From: Trichodesmium sp050015995
GTDB taxonomy: Bacteria > Cyanobacteriota > Cyanobacteriia > Cyanobacteriales > Microcoleaceae
Assembly (NCBI RefSeq): GCF_050015995.1
Contig: NZ_JBNHEP010000050.1
Location: 1 to 64,000, forward strand
Reading direction: 5' to 3'
Length of the DNA: 64,000 nt
The notes under the pieces are model-generated. The model was not told the origin of the DNA, did not search any database, and was given only the letters and a program-made list of their open reading frames with translations. Made by a program: the position numbers and the translations under genes. Within the stretch, counting starts at the first letter, position 1. Each line of letters starts with the position of its first letter. Shown piece by piece: positions 1 to 9,286 of this stretch.

Positions 1-1719
1 GCAGCCAGAGCTTCTGGTAATAATTCTGGTAATTTATCAGCTAAAGCACTGAGAAATTCGGCGCGATATCTCTCATCCTCAATCTGTCGAGCAGCAGCCA
101 GAGCTTCTGAAATAGCTAGTTTTTTTAAGTTGTCTGGCAAATAATCAACTAATTTTGCCAGAGAGTCTGCTTTATCCCTTAAATCAGGCTTTTGTAATGC
201 GTAAGCCAACCCCTGCTCCGGAGTCCATACTTTCTTTTTAACTAAAGCTACCAACAAATCTACTGGTAAATTCGCTGCCAAACTATTAATAGAAGCAGTT
301 ATCAAAGCATAACGACACTGCAAACCAACAACTTGAGGGAACCTACCTTCATCCCAGTCAATCTCCACTAACTCCCAAGCACGAGCTACATCAGTAATAA
401 AAATCCCCGTTCGCCCAAAATGTTCACACGTTTCATACCAACCATTAGCCCCACTTTCCGACACCTCCGCTAATAAACCATGAATCTCCTCTATCTTTCC
501 TGCCTTTTCAAAATGCCAGACTAGATGCTGATGAATATAACCATCATTTGGCAAAGTATGCCAAAGATGATTATCAGTTAACCTCCTGTATTTCTCTAAA
601 AATATTCCGTGAGCCTCAGCTAGACTAATACCTAACCCCGGTAAACTACCTCTGCGTCTTGGATGTAATGGCGCAGTTAACAAATAGCGAGCCAAGTCGT
701 GGAATAAGTCATGTAAACGATAAGTAGGCTTACCATCAAAAGCCACACCATCCAATAACAACGCCTTACTCCGCAAATAGGCCAAGTCATCCCTCGCATC
801 CCTTTCATCATCCAGATCCCAGAGTACAACCGTCATCCCTTGAGTAATATTCACATCATCCGGCAATATTCCCAACCAAATAAAACCCTCCCGCGTTTCC
901 TGCTCCAGTCGCTTGACACTCAAATTCAAAGAAGCAGTCAAACTCAACCGTTTTAAACTAGCCTCATCAGTAACATCCCTCGCACCTGGTCTATCCAAGG
1001 TTTTTAACCGAACAATTTCCCCTTGAATATCCTTTAACAGCTCTCTCCAAGACATACCATCCTCAACTTGAGCTGCCGCTAACTCCAAAGCTAAAGGCAA
1101 ATATCCCAGTTCTTTAACCAAAGCCTCCGCCTGTTTAGCATCCTCTCCGGTAATTTCACGCCCTAACCTTTGACTCAGAAGTTCCATTGATTGGGATAAA
1201 GTCATCACATCCAGACTGTAAGTTTCAGCTTCTAAGACATCGGCGATCGCCTTTTCCCTAGTCGTCACTAAAACCTGACAGCGCATACCACCGAGATTAA
1301 AAACTTTAGCATGGTCTGGACTCCAAGCATCATCCACCACCAATAGCACAGCCTTATCATAAAGCAACGTCCGCAAATGATTAGCAGTCGCCTCCACACT
1401 TGTAGGCTTGAAATTATAGTCACCCAACGCCTGCACCCAACCACTCAGCATCGGCAGAATATTAGGCTCTTGACCCAAAGTTACCCAGAGAATACCATCA
1501 GCAAAACGAGATTGTACGTCCTCATCATAAGCTAAAGCATTTGCCAGAGTAGACTTACCCACAGCACCTAAACCATGGATAGCAGTCACCACAATAGCTC
1601 GCGTATCCGATGAATTTGTCAGTAGGTTAGCCTTTAAATTGTCGCTGTATTCGGGGCGGTCTACGTAATATCTGGGTAGCGGTGGGGCCTGGAATACATT
1701 GATTCTAACTCTTCTCGTC
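1..1719 (-). pseudogene. NB-ARC/STAND ATPase region, 5' frameshifted, 3' end beyond window
   Basis: The minus strand stays open from about 1790 to base 1. The translation has a P-loop (GLGAVGKST, near 1550-1575), a Walker B-like LLVVDDAW, the GLPLALE-type motif as LGYLPLALELAA, and a winged-helix-like YRLHDLFHDLAR. These are NB-ARC domain hallmarks. The tail, with repeated LPEALAAARQI units, looks like the start of a helical repeat sensor. STAND ATPases of this kind are signalling or defence switches. No ATG, GTG or TTG precedes the NB-ARC core in this frame. The linker (FQAPPLPRYYVDRPEYS) directly continues the upstream hydrolase in a different frame, so the two were probably one protein. 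The C-terminus is outside the window. Identification of NB-ARC is firm; whether it is expressed is not. Confidence 0.8.
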
Positions 1720-2503
1720 GTATCAGTGGAGGCATCAAATATTTTTCCACAAACTTTTTTACGGAAAGATAAACCAAATCATTTTTTCCAGGTTTAGCAA
1801 TAGAATTGTGGTCTGCTGGAATAGCAACAGGTTTAACATCCTTAATTCCTGGGTTAGCGCTATCCTCATCCACAACTAACACCCCACTCATGGGCTGAGT
1901 TTCAAAGAAGACCTGAGTTTTAATTCCGAAATTATCAACATTTTGTCGATACCATTCGTTAAGTTGGCGTAACTGAGGCGAATGCGCTTTTAATTCCTGA
2001 ACATTCACCGTCGCTCTCGTCAAAACATTAATATTATCAATTAAATTAGCCAAATGTGAGCCTTGATGGGGAGTAGACAAAAATACAATCCCTTGAGTCT
2101 GTTGGATAATGGCTTTTTTATCATCAAAATTTTGAGCTGTACGAATTAAATCTTTGACAACTAACCCACCCATACTGTGGGTTACAAAAATTAGAGGGCG
2201 ATCGCCTATATCCTTAACCTCTAGATATTCCAGTAAATTACTTGCTTGGTCAAAAAGTGACATCCCCCAACCAGAATATTTAGAGCGAGGGGCATCATAT
2301 CCAAAAGTCCAGACATTTGCTTGTAATTCTTCTCCCAACCAAAACGGCCAAAAATCCAAATCTTGATTATCCTTTTTACTTTTAGGATGCCATGTTCCCC
2401 AGGGATGGCCAGCCAAACCATGAACAAAAACAATATCACCTCTAGGCTGAGAATTTTCAGACTTAAATACTGGTGATAAACCAAGCATATTCTCTTCTGT
2501 CAT
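1661..2503 (-). CDS. Alpha/beta hydrolase (lipase-like), probably N-terminal part of a hydrolase-NB-ARC protein
   Basis: The 280-residue protein has an oxyanion-hole-type VHGLAG (residues 28-33) and a nucleophile elbow THSMGG with Ser110, typical of lipase/esterase folds. Related N-terminal domains precede NB-ARC ATPases in cyanobacteria, where they may act as effector enzymes. The last 15 or so residues look out of frame, and translation stops at 1661, just as the NB-ARC linker starts in another frame. The ATG at 2503 is chosen because the same start (MTEENMLG) is conserved in a decayed duplicate at 4986. No signal peptide is visible, so it is probably cytoplasmic. It could still act as a free hydrolase; its substrate is unknown. 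Confidence 0.75.
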   Translation of the reverse strand: MTEENMLGLSPVFKSENSQPRGDIVFVHGLAGHPWGTWHPKSKKDNQDLDFWPFWLGEELQANVWTFGYDAPRSKYSGWGMSLFDQASNLLEYLEVKDIGDRPLIFVTHSMGGLVVKDLIRTAQNFDDKKAIIQQTQGIVFLSTPHQGSHLANLIDNINVLTRATVNVQELKAHSPQLRQLNEWYRQNVDNFGIKTQVFFETQPMSGVLVVDEDSANPGIKDVKPVAIPADHNSIAKPGKNDLVYLSVKKFVEKYLMPPLIRREELESMYSRPHRYPDIT

Positions 2504-2546
2504 ATTATTTTTAGTTTGAAAAGTACATTTTAGCAGAAATTAAAGT

Positions 2547-2726
2547 ATGAATCCCCCCTAACCCCCCTTAGAAAGGGGGGGAGTGGAGAGAGTGGTTATA
2601 TTTTGAATTTCTCCTTAGAAAGGTGCATAAGAGGATATGAATCCCCCCTAACCCCCCTTAGAAAGGGGGGGATTGGAGAGGGTGGTTATATTTTGAATTT
2701 CTCCTTAGAAAGGTGCATAAGAGGAG
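2547..2726. repeat. Two tandem 90-bp units containing a G/C-run palindrome
   Basis: Two near-identical 90-bp units start at 2547 and 2637. Each holds a palindrome of C-runs and G-runs around ttagaaag, followed by a shared tail ending gtgcataagagga. The same C-run/G-run palindrome recurs at 2770-2800, 3199-3238 and 48684-48760, so it is a dispersed repeat family. The units fill the gap between two convergent-looking gene ends and could form strong hairpins in RNA. Confidence 0.85.
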
Positions 2727-2763
2727 TTGTCTTACTCTCACTTGGCAAAGGAAGTAGGGAACA

Positions 2764-3168
2764 CTATCTTACTCCCCCCTTACAAAGGGGGGCAGGGGGG
2801 ATAAACTCAGCAATACGCTCACAAACACCATCAAAACAGCTCATCACTTCATCATTTGTAAAACGAATCACCCGCAAATTATAACCTTCTAAAACCTGAG
2901 TTCGATGGCGATCGTAAACCATTGCCTCCTGAGTAAAATGACTTTCGCCATCTATTTCAATTACTAACTTTAATTTAGGGCAATAAAAATCAACAATAAA
3001 ATTATCAATTGGTTTTTGTCGCCACATTTTTAAAGGAAATAATCTTAAATATTCCTGCCAAAGTTTCCTTTCAGCAGGAGTAGGATTTTTTCGCATTTCC
3101 TTCGCTCGCTCCACCAAATTGCCATTATAGGGTAAAAAGTAACGCCCTTGTTTCAAATTATTAGACAT
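2764..3168 (-). CDS. DUF559 domain protein (predicted endonuclease-like fold)
   Basis: The 134-residue protein matches DUF559, a family with a PD-(D/E)XK/very-short-patch-repair-like fold. Visible features are the N-terminal RAKEMRKNPTPAERKLW, the central IVDFYCPKLKLVIEIDG (acidic and catalytic-like residues), and VIRFTNDEV. Members are often linked to mobile regions and their activity is mostly untested. The final 11 or so residues (PPAPLCKGGVR) are encoded by the C-run/G-run palindrome, so the natural C-terminus seems to have been replaced by repeat DNA. The start at 3168 gives the usual N-terminus. Confidence 0.8.
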   Translation of the reverse strand: MSNNLKQGRYFLPYNGNLVERAKEMRKNPTPAERKLWQEYLRLFPLKMWRQKPIDNFIVDFYCPKLKLVIEIDGESHFTQEAMVYDRHRTQVLEGYNLRVIRFTNDEVMSCFDGVCERIAEFIPPAPLCKGGVR

Positions 3169-3198
3169 AACAAAATTTTCAACTCTAATCGTCTAATT

Positions 3199-3238
3199 TG
3201 TTTATCCCCCTAAATCCCCCTTTCTAAGGGGGACTTTA
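3199..3238. repeat. Short C-run/G-run palindrome, possible terminator
   Basis: A stretch of ccccct/aggggg inverted sequence sits between the DUF559 gene and the 3' end of the radical SAM gene. It belongs to the dispersed palindrome family and could act as a transcription terminator for the radical SAM gene. Confidence 0.5.
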
Positions 3239-3286
3239 ATATAAAAAACTAAAAGGACAGGTTTTCGACCTTAATTATTCGGTAAA

Positions 3287-4720
3287 TTAATGACTCACTG
3301 CTCTTTGATGACGCTCTCTCAGATAAGACAGAAATTCCTTACCTTCCCGTAAACGACGCACCAACATTTGCGGGTCTGCCAACATTTCTCCAACTATCGG
3401 AATAATTGACTTCGGTCTAAAATAAAACCGTCGATACATTTGCTCTACCCCATCTTCAATTTCACTACCTGACAAATTAGGATACTGCAACGCCGACATT
3501 TGAATTCCAGAATTTGCCACCAAAGAATCTCCTGTAAACCAACCATTTGCCTGAGCTTGACTATATAATTCTGTGCCTGGATAGGGGGAAGCAATGGAAA
3601 CTTGAATCGTATGGGGGCTGACTTCACAAGCAAAACGGATAGTCTCCTCAATAGTTTCCCTACTCTCATTGGGTAAACCGAGAATAAAAGCTCCATGTAC
3701 TTTAATTCCCAACTTATGACAATTTTCCATAAATTTGCGGGCGACTTCTAATTTAATTCCTTTCTTGACTCCATCCAAAATTTGCTGATTTCCTGACTCA
3801 AAACCAACCAACAGCAAACGTAGACCATTATTTCTCAATTCTTTGAGGGTGTCATAATCTAAATTCCCGCGAGCATTACAACTCCAGGTTAATTTCAATT
3901 TCTTCAAATGTTCGCTAATAGCGATCGCTCGTTTTTTATCAATGGTAAAGGTATCGTCATCAAAAAAGTATTCTCTGACAGAGCTTCCCCAAATTGCTTT
4001 TGCTTCTGCCATTTCTCGCCCTACTGCTTCCGGACTTTTTGCGCGGTATTGATGTCCGCCAATAGTTTGTGGCCATAAACAGAAGGTACATTTAGCAGGG
4101 CAACCGCGACCTGTATATAAAGAGATGTAGGGATTGAGCAAATAACCAATTAGATAGTTACGAATATCCAGATGTTCTGCATAAACTGGAAAAACACTAG
4201 GCATGGCATCCCAGTCGTGAATTAATTCTCGTTCTGGGGTATGCTGAATATTACCTTGGGAATCGTGGTAACTCAACCCTTTAATTTCTGCAAAAGGTTT
4301 CCCTTCGGATAATTCTTTACAGGTAAAATCAAATTCGTTGCGACAAACAAAATCAATAATTGGATTATCTTTGAGAGTTTCTTCTGGCAAAACTGCCACA
4401 TGAGCGCCAACAAAACCTATTTGTGTCTGAGGGTTTTGAGTTTTAATTGCCTCTGCACACTTAACATCATTGGGGAGGGAAGGGGTACTGGTGTGCATAA
4501 TTACCAGTTCGTAATCTTTAGCAATTTTCAGCACATCTTCGACTGTTTGATAATGAGCAGGAGCATCTACTAATTTACTTCCGGGAACTAAAGCAGCAGG
4601 TTGAGCTAACCAGGTTGGATACCAGAATGACGTAATTTCTCGTTTTGCTTGGTATCTAGCTCCGGCACCTCCATCAAAACCATCAAAAGAAGGGGGATTT
4701 AAAAATAGAGTTTTTTTCAT
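3287..4720 (-). CDS. hpnJ: B12-binding-type radical SAM protein, HpnJ family (hopanoid side-chain)
   Basis: The protein has 477 residues from the ATG at 4720. An upstream ATG at 4765 would add 15 residues not expected in the family. The N-terminus (FLNPPSFDGFDGGAG) and FWYPTWLAQPAALVPG are strong HpnJ signatures. A B12-binding-like domain covers roughly residues 1-150. The radical SAM cluster motif is Cys207-x3-Cys211-x2-Cys214 (GCPAKCTFC). HpnJ acts in hopanoid side-chain tailoring and is associated with forming the cyclitol ether from glucosaminyl-bacteriohopanetetrol. No other hopanoid gene lies nearby. No clear Shine-Dalgarno is seen. Confidence 0.85.
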   Translation of the reverse strand: MKKTLFLNPPSFDGFDGGAGARYQAKREITSFWYPTWLAQPAALVPGSKLVDAPAHYQTVEDVLKIAKDYELVIMHTSTPSLPNDVKCAEAIKTQNPQTQIGFVGAHVAVLPEETLKDNPIIDFVCRNEFDFTCKELSEGKPFAEIKGLSYHDSQGNIQHTPERELIHDWDAMPSVFPVYAEHLDIRNYLIGYLLNPYISLYTGRGCPAKCTFCLWPQTIGGHQYRAKSPEAVGREMAEAKAIWGSSVREYFFDDDTFTIDKKRAIAISEHLKKLKLTWSCNARGNLDYDTLKELRNNGLRLLLVGFESGNQQILDGVKKGIKLEVARKFMENCHKLGIKVHGAFILGLPNESRETIEETIRFACEVSPHTIQVSIASPYPGTELYSQAQANGWFTGDSLVANSGIQMSALQYPNLSGSEIEDGVEQMYRRFYFRPKSIIPIVGEMLADPQMLVRRLREGKEFLSYLRERHQRAVSH

Positions 4721-4976
4721 ATTTGATACTAAATTTATAATACACACCAATATTTCAGGGAACATTTCTACGTTTTCTTGTTATACCATAAGTTATCTGA
4801 AGCGACTTTCCGATTCAAGAATTCTCAGTTATAAATAAGCTCCTAGTTGGACTTTAGCCCTAAGATAAATATTTGGGAGTTGCTGAGTGGTAATAATTTT
4901 TAGATTAAGTATCAACGCCAAACATAAGTTTTTCAATTTTACCTTCAGCTACTTACCATTACATTTCAGCAACGCC

Positions 4977-5023
4977 CAAAATAATATGACAGAAGAGAAT
5001 ATGCTTGGTTTATCACCAGTATT
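4977..5023 (+). pseudogene. Relic of the 5' end of the hydrolase gene, cut by a MITE
   Basis: From the ATG at 4986, the first codons (MTEENMLGLSPVF) match the hydrolase gene at 2503 exactly, including the bases just before the ATG (aaaataat). The match runs into a TA-flanked repeat element at 5024. It resumes for a few bases after the element (aagtc) before being lost. This is a partial duplicate in the opposite orientation. Confidence 0.85.
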
Positions 5024-5128
5024 TACAGCGGTTTTCATTTCAGTAGACCACAGTAATGATATTCCATGGAACGTTCCTACTAGGTTTTGGTTGTAAATAT
5101 GTGGTTCATCAATCTGAAAAGCGCTGTA
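5024..5128. mobile_element. TA-flanked MITE, CAGCG family, copy 1
   Basis: The element runs from TA-CAGCGGTTTTCA to TGAAAAGCGCTG-TA. The ends are imperfect inverted repeats and TA is present on both sides. Removing the element and one TA restores ccagtatttaagtc, the sequence at the same point in the intact hydrolase gene. That supports target duplication of TA, as made by IS630/Tc1-mariner enzymes. Other copies are at 36609, 44728 and 57759. Confidence 0.85.
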
Positions 5129-5204
5129 AGTCAACAGAATAGGGTTTCACGATCGCTTGTTTAATTTTTCTATTTTCTATAATTGTAGTCTACCTTTATG
5201 AAAA

Positions 5205-5317
5205 TTGCTATAAACTAGCATTCAAGTCTCTATCACAACTGAAACTACAATGTTCGCAATTAAATACTCTCTGAGATCAAGACAGAGACTCTTTAACATT
5301 TCCACAGTTACTAGCCC
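5205..5317 (-). pseudogene. Relic of an IS200/IS605-type tnpB
   Basis: About 110 bases (from gcattcaagtctctatcac to tttccacagt) align with the zinc-finger and RuvC-III coding part of the intact tnpB at 37365. It is too short and mutated to code. Confidence 0.75.
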
Positions 5318-5403
5318 TTGGAAAATATCTACCTAAATTTAAGTTTTGTCCTCTTTTTTATCGAGCCTTCTTTCATCTTTATTTCTTCCTTACTTGTACT
5401 TTT

Positions 5404-5452
5404 AATACCAAATTGATAAATATTTGTAGCCAACATTTATCAATTTGGTATT
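5404..5452. repeat. Near-perfect palindrome, 18-bp arms
   Basis: Arms aataccaaattgataaat and atttatcaatttggtatt flank a 13-base loop. A related half-site is at 18947. It lies downstream of the TPR gene's stop codon and could act as a terminator, or be a minimal TIR element. Confidence 0.75.
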
Positions 5453-5513
5453 ATAGATATTTTCATTAATAAGGATGGAAATTTTTTGCAACTTAAAAAC
5501 AGCCTAATTAAAA

Positions 5514-7208
5514 TCAAACAGGCACTTTTAATTTATTTTTTCTTTCAATTGCTTTTTGATAATCTGGTTTAATTTGTAAGACAATATTGTAAGAACTAAC
5601 TGCTTCTTGAACATATCCTAACTTTTCCAAAATTAACCCTCTCTGAAACCAAGTTTGATGATTACCAGGTCTTAAAGAAACTATTTGGTCGTAGGCAGCG
5701 ATCGCCTCTTCATACCTCTCTAATTCTTCCAGAATAAAAGCTAATTTTGACCAAGCTTGATAATTACTTGGCCAAATACTAATAGCTTGATTATAACTAA
5801 AAACAGCTTCTTCATAATTTGCCATTTTTTCTAAGCTTAATCCCCGGTTTAACCAAGCATCAAAATTATCCGGCTGTTTTCCAATTACCAAATCATAAGC
5901 TGCTATTGCTTCAGCATATCGCTCTAACTTTTCTAAAGCTGCACCCCTTTGTAAACCAACTTTAGCAACAGAAATTCCTTGCTGAAAACTCATTTCTATT
6001 ACTTTGTCATAAGCTGCTAATGCTTGATCGTACTTCTGGAGTTTTTCTAATACTTCACCTCGACAATTCCAAGCCTCTAAAAAATATGGCTCAATACTAA
6101 TGGCATTACCATAAGCAATAAGAGCTTCATTATATTTATCCAGTGCCATAAATGCTTTACCTCGACCTAACCAAGCTTCTGGATAATTAGAATTAATTGT
6201 AATTGCCTGATTAAAAGATTCTACTGCCTCGCTATACTTAAATAAATCTAATAAAATATAACCACGACTAATCCAAATTTCTGGTAAATTAGGATAGAAA
6301 TTAATTGCCTTATCAAAACAAGCAATTCCTCCTTCTTTCCAATGATATTTTAAAGCTAATCCTTTATAATACCAAGCTTCATAATCATCGGCATTTAATT
6401 TAATTGCTTTATTAAAAGAAGAGACCGCATCATGATATTTATGTAGTTTAGTTTGAGCAATACCTAAGTTAAACCAAGCTAAATAATTCTCAGGTTCTAA
6501 TTCTATTGCATGGTCATAACTAATAATTGCTTCTGCATAACGTTGAGTTTGTACTAAGGCTAATCCTCGGTTCAACCAAATATGATAATTATCTGGTTGA
6601 AGTTTCACTGCACAATCATAAGCAGCTAATGCTTCAGCATATTTTTTTAGAGTTAATAAAGCTTGCCCTTGAGCATACCAAATTTCTCCCTTCATTGGTT
6701 GTATTTTCAGTGCTTTTTTGTAGCAGTTGATGGCAGATAAATACTGTTTTAATTCAGTTAAAACAATTGCTTTATTAAACCATAGTTCGTAGTTATTTGG
6801 GTTAATTTTGATTCCCTTGTCAAAGCAGGCGATCGCTTCTTCATACTGCCTTAAGTTAGATAATACAACTCCATAACTATTCCAAGCTTGATAAGCGTTT
6901 GGTTTGAGCGATAGGGATTTTTTATAAGCCTCTACTGCTTGTTCATACTTTCGCAGTTTATATAATGTATCAGCTAGCTTTAACCAACCTATTGCCCAGT
7001 CTGGCTTTATTTTCACTGCGTTCTCGTAGTAGGGAATGGCTGACTCGTATCTACCCATTTCATAAAGTCTGTTGCCACGGTCATATTCTGGGAATGCAGA
7101 AAAGATGCTAAAAATTCCCTTGGGTGGGGAAAGAGTTTCGGTCTTCGCAGTTTCTAATGTAGTTAAAAATGTCAATTTTTGGGATGATTGGGAATGAATT
7201 TTGGTCAT
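5514..7208 (-). CDS. Tetratricopeptide repeat protein, 15 TPRs
   Basis: The 564-residue protein is almost entirely TPR. After a low-complexity N-terminus of about 45 residues, fifteen 34-residue repeats follow, with the usual W/L-G-Y-A-F-A-P spacing (for example LYEMGRYESAIPYYENAVKI). Repeat 8 is one residue short and repeat 11 a few residues long. TPR arrays are protein-binding scaffolds; no enzymatic domain, signal peptide or membrane segment is present. The gene stands alone on the minus strand with a long upstream gap. A specific partner cannot be inferred. Confidence 0.9.
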   Translation of the reverse strand: MTKIHSQSSQKLTFLTTLETAKTETLSPPKGIFSIFSAFPEYDRGNRLYEMGRYESAIPYYENAVKIKPDWAIGWLKLADTLYKLRKYEQAVEAYKKSLSLKPNAYQAWNSYGVVLSNLRQYEEAIACFDKGIKINPNNYELWFNKAIVLTELKQYLSAINCYKKALKIQPMKGEIWYAQGQALLTLKKYAEALAAYDCAVKLQPDNYHIWLNRGLALVQTQRYAEAIISYDHAIELEPENYLAWFNLGIAQTKLHKYHDAVSSFNKAIKLNADDYEAWYYKGLALKYHWKEGGIACFDKAINFYPNLPEIWISRGYILLDLFKYSEAVESFNQAITINSNYPEAWLGRGKAFMALDKYNEALIAYGNAISIEPYFLEAWNCRGEVLEKLQKYDQALAAYDKVIEMSFQQGISVAKVGLQRGAALEKLERYAEAIAAYDLVIGKQPDNFDAWLNRGLSLEKMANYEEAVFSYNQAISIWPSNYQAWSKLAFILEELERYEEAIAAYDQIVSLRPGNHQTWFQRGLILEKLGYVQEAVSSYNIVLQIKPDYQKAIERKNKLKVPV

Positions 7209-8652
7209 AGTTTTTTTCCTAGAACCTGATAGGGTATATCTGGGAATAGTATTATATTATTTGCACTTATTTAATATCTAAATGATCGTACCGTTAAGCA
7301 GAAACTTATTTAGTAGACGTCTCCAGATAAAGAATATGAATTATAAAGTCATATCATCTTCGTTTTATTATTATAGGACTTAGGCAAAAAACCCGGTTTC
7401 TAGGATAAATAGTTGGTTTGAAGAATAGACATCTATGAACAAACCTGGTTAATGTAACAGTTACAACGTCCTATACCACACTACAAATATTTAGTCAATA
7501 CAATATGGTTTAGTAAAACTTATTTATTTTATTCAAATCATTTATACTTGTGAAGAGTCAAGATGCAACAATTAGCTCTATTGGTGTAACAATCAAATAG
7601 GTGACAAAACAGGTTAGCTATATATAGACTTTCTAAGCGAAGAGCTTATTAATCGATAGAGTAGTTGATAACCTGGAGCAATCCAGAAGATTCCGAATTA
7701 CTCTGAATCTTAACTACACCAGATTAAGTGCTACGCGCACTACGTTTTTAAAGTCAAGACCCTAATGAGGTTCCCTGGCCTCAAGCGGTCAAGAGAGGAC
7801 TATGCTTTTTACGACTTGAAGACAAGTAGGCAGCCTAATTGGAAAGATTTATTGTTCCGAAATATTGGGTAGAACTACTCTCTCTGGGAGCCTGTGAAAA
7901 AAATGTAGAGCTTCACAGCTAGATATTTTTCTAGGCAAGGAGTGAAGGCAAACAAAATCATCTTGAGTCGCTATTAGTTAGAGGCATCATAATATTTTTA
8001 TGCCAAAATGCCGACAGAACTCTAGTAGAATTATTTACAATCAAAACAGTACAGTTGAAACACAACTGATGAAATTATCAAATAAAAATTAGGAGATAGT
8101 CGTCTGTCAAGATTGAAATGAGGAATAGATAATCTCTGAAAACTATGTCATCTAATAATCCTGTATTTCTAGAAGAAGATTATTCCTCCAAACAAACTTG
8201 ATAGTCTAATAGGAGTCTGTTGACAGGTTTCAAGTAAATCGGGCATCCCATTTACGGTGGGCTAACCATAGAATTCACAATATTTTAACCTTTGGAGATG
8301 TCAACATAACATAGAAGTCAATTCAAAAATTAAACCTTAGCTAATCATCAAAAAATCCTCGGTAGTTTGGAGACCTTCGCGCTTCAGCTAGGGGAGAAAA
8401 AAACAAGTGGGCGGGTTTTAATCCGCAGTCAAATGTTGTTTGACCTAGTTAAGAGTTTTTGAACCAGGAATCTTCTAAACCCCCCCACACTCTACTGTGG
8501 GGAAAAATTTTACTGGAAATTCAAAAGTCAATATCAAAATTAATTTTTGGCTTGTGAATTTTGCCAAGCAATTGACAACTACTACTCAAATATTGTCTTT
8601 CCGGTAATGCCAAAAAATACACTGTAGAAATTAATAGTAAGTCTTTAAAACC
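7209..8652. other. Long gene-free interval
   Basis: No credible coding frame is seen on either strand. The interval holds a loose aaacccggtttct-type repeat (about 7390-7450), a sequence near 8003-8030 (gccgacagaactctagtag) resembling the tnpB tail at 18527, and a C-run/G-run hairpin at 8480-8502. Part of it may be decayed IS605-type DNA. The promoter of the downstream plus-strand gene should lie near its right end. Confidence 0.5.
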
Positions 8653-9009
8653 ATGCACGATCTGGCGAAAGCAACAGGGCTATGGATGAGACCCCAAAAC
8701 ACTAAAATTCTAAATGCTATAACTGCTCGTATGTATATTACAATACCTAAATTTAAGCTATTAAGCCCTTTGAGAAAATGGCTAGATCGCATAGAAATTA
8801 ATAATCCCAAATTAGCAAGATTTCTGTGCAAATTAATTCCAAGTCACTGCCCCTTTGAGCGCGATGTCAATTTTTTTGGTCATGTCTTGTTTCACATTCC
8901 TCCTATGTGCAAACTTAACCCTCTTTACAATGAACTAATTGATTTGAGGTTTAGAGCTTTATGTTATTTGGCGGATGTTTGTGGAGAAGATGTCACCTCA
9001 TACTGCTAA
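8653..9009 (+). CDS. Mo-dependent nitrogenase C-terminus family protein
   Basis: The 118-residue protein matches the small cyanobacterial family named after the Mo-dependent nitrogenase C-terminus (Pfam Mo-nitro_C). It shows the conserved RFLCKLIPSHCPFERD, the HIPPMCKLNPLY segment and the end FRALCYLADVCGEDV. Several conserved Cys and His residues are present. The family is common in cyanobacteria and its role is not established; the name does not prove a nitrogenase function. The ATG at 8653 gives a normal length. It stands alone, though the window carries other nitrogen-fixation genes. Confidence 0.85.
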   Translation: MHDLAKATGLWMRPQNTKILNAITARMYITIPKFKLLSPLRKWLDRIEINNPKLARFLCKLIPSHCPFERDVNFFGHVLFHIPPMCKLNPLYNELIDLRFRALCYLADVCGEDVTSYC

Positions 9010-9286
9010 TCTTGTCAAGAATAATATTCCGCATTTCTACCGCGTTTTATCTCGACAACAGCCGAAAACACACGTTGACTTTTTGCATAAATATAAGCTT
9101 TCCCACTCAGTTAAAAATTAATACAGCATATTTGATCTGAGTGAAGTACATAAGGCGGGCAATATCCCCACCCCACAAGACTTTTAACATTAAATTAATA
9201 TTTGTACTTCATTTACCTGCAATATGCTGTAAATTTCAATTGAGTTTTATTTTCATAGGGAAAGAGATTACCATAGATGACTGTAG

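Noticed and set aside
2603..2884. 93-residue open frame, plus strand
   Set aside because: It translates the tandem 90-bp repeat (the same residues twice) and overlaps the DUF559 gene.
7209..8652. Possible group II intron or structured RNA
   Set aside because: I looked for a domain V-like hairpin with its GAAA loop and receptor, and for intron 5' and 3' ends, and found none.
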